DNA from: an uncultured Massilia sp.
GTDB taxonomy: Bacteria > Pseudomonadota > Gammaproteobacteria > Burkholderiales > Burkholderiaceae_D
Direction of reading: 5' to 3'
NCBI RefSeq assembly: GCF_913773735.1
Contig: NZ_CAJYEB010000032.1
Span: 62,001 to 126,000 of the forward strand
DNA length: 64,000 bases
In this document: in pieces, positions 61,041 through 64,000 of the stretch
Numbering within the stretch: position 1 is the first letter of the stretch
How the letters are laid out: each line of letters opens with the position of its first letter
The notes under the pieces: model-generated
Told to the model about the DNA's origin: nothing
Database searches by the model: none
What the model saw: the letters and a program-made list of their open reading frames with translations, nothing else
Made by a program: the position numbers and the translations under genes

Positions 61041-62402
61041 ATGAGCGCGGCGCAAGCGGGGATGGAGGAGGTGGCGGCGCATGCCGTCGATCGCGCCGAT
61101 GCCGCCGTGGACCACGCCGTGCTGCATGCGCGCGTGCAGGCGCTCGAGGAAGAACTCGCGCGGCTGCGCGCCGAAGCGCAGGACCGGCGCCAGCTCGAGG
61201 ATACCGTGACCCAGCTGCGCGAGGCCAACGAGCACTTGGTGCTGGCCACCGTCAATGCCCAGCACCTGCGCGACGACGCCGAAGCGGCGAACCGGCGCCA
61301 GAACGAATTCCTGGCGATGCTGGCGCACGAACTGCGCAACCCGCTGTCGCCGATCGCGATGGCGGCGTCGCTGCTCGAGCGCAGCGGCGACGGCGAGCAC
61401 GCCAGGCTGGCGCGCGTGGTGGGGCGCCAGGTCGGGCACATGGCGCGCCTGCTCGACGACCTGCTGGACGCCGCCCGCATCAGCAGCGGCAAGATCACGC
61501 TGGCGCCGGAGCCGCTGGCGCTGGCCGAGGTGCTGCGCCACGCGGTCGAGACGGTACAGCCGCGCATCGCCGAGCGCGCGCAAGCGCTGGAACTGGCGCT
61601 GCCCGCGGAGGGCGTGGCCGTCGAGGGCGACCGCGTGCGCCTGGCCCAGGTGTTCACCAACCTGCTGGCCAATGCCTCCAAGTACACCGGCGACGGCGGC
61701 CGCCTGCGCCTGGCCGTGCTGGCCGACGAGGACGACGGACACGTGCTGGTCAGCGTCGAGGACAACGGCACCGGCATCGCGCCCGAGACCATTCCGCACA
61801 TCTTCGACCTGTTCACCCAGGGGCCGCGCTCGCTGGCCCGTTCCGAAGGCGGCCTCGGGGTGGGCCTGAACGTGGTGCGCAACCTGGTCGGCATGCATGG
61901 CGGCACGGTCGACGCCTACAGCGCCGGCAGCGGCCAGGGCAGCCGCTTCACCGTGCGCCTGCCGCGCAGCGCCGCGGCGCCGGCGGCCCCCGCGCCGGCG
62001 CCCCCGGTGCACGTGGCGGGACCGCGCCGCGTGCTGCTGATCGAGGATAACCTGGACGCCTGCGCCACCCTGGCGGGCTGCCTGGCGGCCGACGGCCACG
62101 ACGTGGCCACGGCGCACGACGGCGACGCCGGGCTGGCGCTGGCGCTGGGCGGCGGGTGGGACGTCATCGTCTGCGACATCGGCCTGCCCGGGCTGGACGG
62201 CCTGGGCCTGATGCAGGCGCTGCGCGCGGCGCCCGCCGGCGCGGCGCCGTATGCGATCGCCCTGAGCGGCTACGGCCAGCCCGACGACCGCGAACGCGGC
62301 CTGCAGGCCGGCTTCGACCGCTACCTCGTCAAGCCGGTGGCGGCCGAGCTATTGCGCGAACTGGTGGCCGGCGCGCCCGCCGCCGGCCCGCTCAGCGCCT
62401 GA
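61041..62402 (+). CDS. Soluble hybrid histidine kinase with receiver domain
   Basis: The ATG at 61041, with GGGGGTGGC before it, gives 453 residues. An N-terminal coiled coil (about 25-85) takes the place of a sensor domain; no PAS, GAF, KaiB-like or membrane segment is present. His96 lies in MLAHELRNPLSP. ATPase motifs follow (NLLANASKY, VEDNGTGIAPE, GGLGVGLNVV). A Pro/Ala linker leads to a receiver domain (about 329-445) with the acidic pair Glu335/Asp336, the acceptor Asp379 in VIVCDIGLPG, and the late Lys in YLVKPV. The phosphate could pass from His96 to Asp379. It follows the KaiC-like ATPase by ten bases. It overlaps the convergent aminotransferase gene by 11 bases. Confidence 0.92.
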   Translation: MSAAQAGMEEVAAHAVDRADAAVDHAVLHARVQALEEELARLRAEAQDRRQLEDTVTQLREANEHLVLATVNAQHLRDDAEAANRRQNEFLAMLAHELRNPLSPIAMAASLLERSGDGEHARLARVVGRQVGHMARLLDDLLDAARISSGKITLAPEPLALAEVLRHAVETVQPRIAERAQALELALPAEGVAVEGDRVRLAQVFTNLLANASKYTGDGGRLRLAVLADEDDGHVLVSVEDNGTGIAPETIPHIFDLFTQGPRSLARSEGGLGVGLNVVRNLVGMHGGTVDAYSAGSGQGSRFTVRLPRSAAAPAAPAPAPPVHVAGPRRVLLIEDNLDACATLAGCLAADGHDVATAHDGDAGLALALGGGWDVIVCDIGLPGLDGLGLMQALRAAPAGAAPYAIALSGYGQPDDRERGLQAGFDRYLVKPVAAELLRELVAGAPAAGPLSA

Positions 62403-63594
62403 GCAGCGTCTGCAGCCGCTCGACGGCTTCCTCGATCCTGTCGTACTTCGTCGCGTAGGAAAAGCGCACGTGGCGCTGCGGCGCGGCGAAGCCGAAGTCC
62501 GCGCCCGGCACGATCGCCACGCGGGCGTCGCGCAGCACGGCCATGGCGAAGGCGGCGCTGTCGTGCGCGTCCGGATGCGCGAGGCCGGCGACGTCCGCAT
62601 ACACGTAGAAGGCGCCGTCCGGCATCACCGGAATCGCGAAGCCCAGCGCGCGCAGCGCCGGCACCAGGAAATCGCGGCGGCGCTGGAATTCCAGCCTGCG
62701 TTCCTCGAACACCGCGATGGCGTCGGGCGCGAAGCAGGCGAGCGCCGCATGCTGGGCGACGGTGGGCGCGCAGATGAACAGGTTCTGGGCCAGCTTTTCC
62801 ACCGCCGGCACCAGCGCCTCGGGCAGCACCAGCCAGCCCAGGCGCCAGCCGGTCATGCCGAAGTACTTCGAGAAGCTGTTGACCGTGATGACGTCGGCGC
62901 CGAAGGACAGCGCGCTGACCGGCCGCGCGCCGTAGGACAGGCCCTGGTAGATCTCGTCGACGATCGCGAAGCCGCCGCGTGCGCGCACGGCCGCCAGCAG
63001 GTCCTGCGTCTGTTGCGGCGTCATCGACGTGCCGGTCGGATTCGACGGCGAGGCCACGATGACGCCGCGCGTGCGCGCGTTCCAGTGCGCGCCGACCTGG
63101 GCGGCGTCGAGCTGGTAGCGCTCGTCCGGTCCGGACGGCACCAGCACCGGGCGCCCGCCGAAGGCGCTGACGAAGTGGCGGTTGCACGGGTAGCAGGGAT
63201 CGGGCATCAGTACCTCGTCGCCGTCGGCCACCAGCGCGGCGCAGGCCAGCAGCAGGCCGGCGGAGGCGCCCGCCGTGATCACGATGCGGCGCGGATCGAT
63301 GTCCAGGCCGTGGGCGCCGGCGTACCAGCCGGAGATGGCCTCCCGCAGCGCCGGCAGCCCGAGCGATTCCGTGTATTGCGTGGTCCCGGACTGGATCGCC
63401 GCCACCGCGGCGCGCGCGACGACGTCGGGCGCCGTGAAATCGGGCTCGCCGACGCTCATGCTGACGACGTCGATGCCGGCGCGGGTCATGGCGGCGGCGG
63501 CCTTGACCATTTCCATGACGCGGAAGGGTTCGATGGCCGCGACGCGGGCGGCGAGTTGCAGGGCGCCGGCGGCGCTGGAAGGATTCTCTGGCAT
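62392..63594 (-). CDS. PLP-dependent class I/II aminotransferase
   Basis: The ATG at 63594 gives 400 residues; another at 63642 is possible, and neither has a ribosome site. It is an aspartate-aminotransferase-fold enzyme: VGEPDFTAPD, TAGASAGLLLACAAL, SPSNPTGTSM (Asn/Pro loop), IVDEIYQGLSYG (Asp and Tyr to PLP), VNSFSKYFGMTGWRLGW (the Schiff-base Lys), and VRFSYAT with the carboxylate-binding Arg. Substrate is unknown; related proteins act on aspartate, alanine or aromatic acids. It converges on the hybrid kinase gene. Confidence 0.88.
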   Translation of the reverse strand: MPENPSSAAGALQLAARVAAIEPFRVMEMVKAAAAMTRAGIDVVSMSVGEPDFTAPDVVARAAVAAIQSGTTQYTESLGLPALREAISGWYAGAHGLDIDPRRIVITAGASAGLLLACAALVADGDEVLMPDPCYPCNRHFVSAFGGRPVLVPSGPDERYQLDAAQVGAHWNARTRGVIVASPSNPTGTSMTPQQTQDLLAAVRARGGFAIVDEIYQGLSYGARPVSALSFGADVITVNSFSKYFGMTGWRLGWLVLPEALVPAVEKLAQNLFICAPTVAQHAALACFAPDAIAVFEERRLEFQRRRDFLVPALRALGFAIPVMPDGAFYVYADVAGLAHPDAHDSAAFAMAVLRDARVAIVPGADFGFAAPQRHVRFSYATKYDRIEEAVERLQTLLRR

Positions 63595-63677
63595 GCTTGC
63601 GGAAAACGAGGTGGATGGACCGGGACCGGCAAATTCCGCCATCTTAGCGCAAGCGGGCGGCCTGCGCCCGCAGGGGC

Positions 63678-64000
63678 CTAGGCCGGCGCGCAGGCGGCCG
63701 CGCGCGCGTCGGCCAGCAGCGCGGCGCAGGCGGCCGGCGGCTGCGGACGGCCCACGTACCAGCCCTGGATCTCGTCGCAGTCGTACTGGTCCAGCTCGCG
63801 CAGCTGGGCCAGCGTCTCCACGCCCTCGGCCACCACCTTCAGGTTCAGGCTGTGCGCCAGGCGGATCACGGCCTTGGTGATGGCGGCGTCGTCCGGGTCG
63901 TCCGGCAGGTCGCGCACGAAGGTGCGGTCGATCTTGAGCGCGTCGAGCGGGAAGCGCTTCAGGTAGGCCAGGCTCGAATAGCCGGTGCCGAAGTCGTCGA
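63678..64000 (-). CDS. EAL-domain protein, C-terminal part (partial at window edge)
   Basis: On the minus strand the last 107 codons read [28 protein letters not shown], then [12 protein letters not shown] and [14 protein letters not shown]. These are the late motifs of the EAL domain, which hydrolyses cyclic di-GMP. The DDFGTGYSS loop and the Lys and Glu (KIDRTFV, EGVE) are intact, so activity is plausible, but the EAL signature lies outside the window. The gene extends beyond 64000, with any sensor or GGDEF domain unseen. Confidence 0.9.
   Translation of the reverse strand, partial: DDFGTGYSSLAYLKRFPLDALKIDRTFVRDLPDDPDDAAITKAVIRLAHSLNLKVVAEGVETLAQLRELDQYDCDEIQGWYVGRPQPPAACAALLADARAAACAPA

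Overview
The window is GC-rich and densely coded, with long antisense open frames over most genes and almost no insertions. It reads as a chromosomal segment of a betaproteobacterium. The order thrS-infC-rpmI-rplT-pheS-pheT-ihfA-merR, the order smc-zipA-ligA, a DUF1631 protein, an N-terminally extended IHF-alpha and the protein sequences themselves suggest Burkholderiales, family Oxalobacteraceae, close to Massilia/Telluria/Duganella. The taxonomy is an inference from family knowledge, not from a search. No prophage, integrase, transposase or CRISPR array is visible.

Layout. 1-708: end of a CoA-transferase operon (scoAB). 783-3145: a BlaI repressor, an M56 (BlaR1-like) protease fused to a TonB C-terminal domain, and a small TonB-like lipoprotein, controlled by a repeated TAGA-N8-TCTA operator. 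3350-8845: dctA, a secreted amidohydrolase, 3-hydroxybutyrate dehydrogenase, an alpha/beta hydrolase and RidA. 8856-13575: relA, then an MlaE-type permease, an MCE protein and a lipoprotein. 13654-16034: an H-NS-like protein, a thioredoxin-reductase-like flavoprotein and a CDF metal exporter. 16217-24587: tRNA-Val(GAC) and the translation cluster thrS to ihfA/merR. 24784-28062: a NarL-type regulator, a CHASE3 sensor kinase and a Crp/Fnr regulator. 28505-33450: prfC, a YdcF-like protein, a small membrane protein and a decayed chemoreceptor. 33461-38276: gcvT-gcvH-gcvP behind a sigma70-like promoter and a tandem glycine riboswitch. 38428-43489: a ClpP-like protein, a repeat-built hydrophilic protein with a folded leader, a DUF1631 protein, a small membrane protein and a PAP2 protein. 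43583-52963: smc, zipA, ligA, galU, def and a small beta-barrel. 53004-58960: a DUF885 protein, a large RTX/FG-GAP/DUF4214 protein and an M28 peptidase. 59071-62402: an operon of a small helical protein, a double-domain KaiC-like ATPase and a soluble hybrid histidine kinase. 62392-64000: an aminotransferase and the end of an EAL-domain protein.

Functional themes. Much of the window is core information processing (translation, chromosome organisation, cell division, ligation). Around it sit signalling modules: the BlaI/M56 unit, the CHASE3 two-component pair, the stringent-response synthetase and the KaiC/hybrid-kinase operon. Carbon handling genes point to ketone-body or polyhydroxybutyrate turnover (scoAB, bdhA), C4-dicarboxylate uptake (dctA) and glycine breakdown.

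The least explained parts are the KaiC-like operon with two palindromes in its promoter, the chemoreceptor that has lost its signalling tip, the BlaI/M56-TonB operon with its operator series, the folded element at 39438-39503, and several non-standard starts (ATA for infC, TTG for the beta-barrel, possibly ATT for ihfA).
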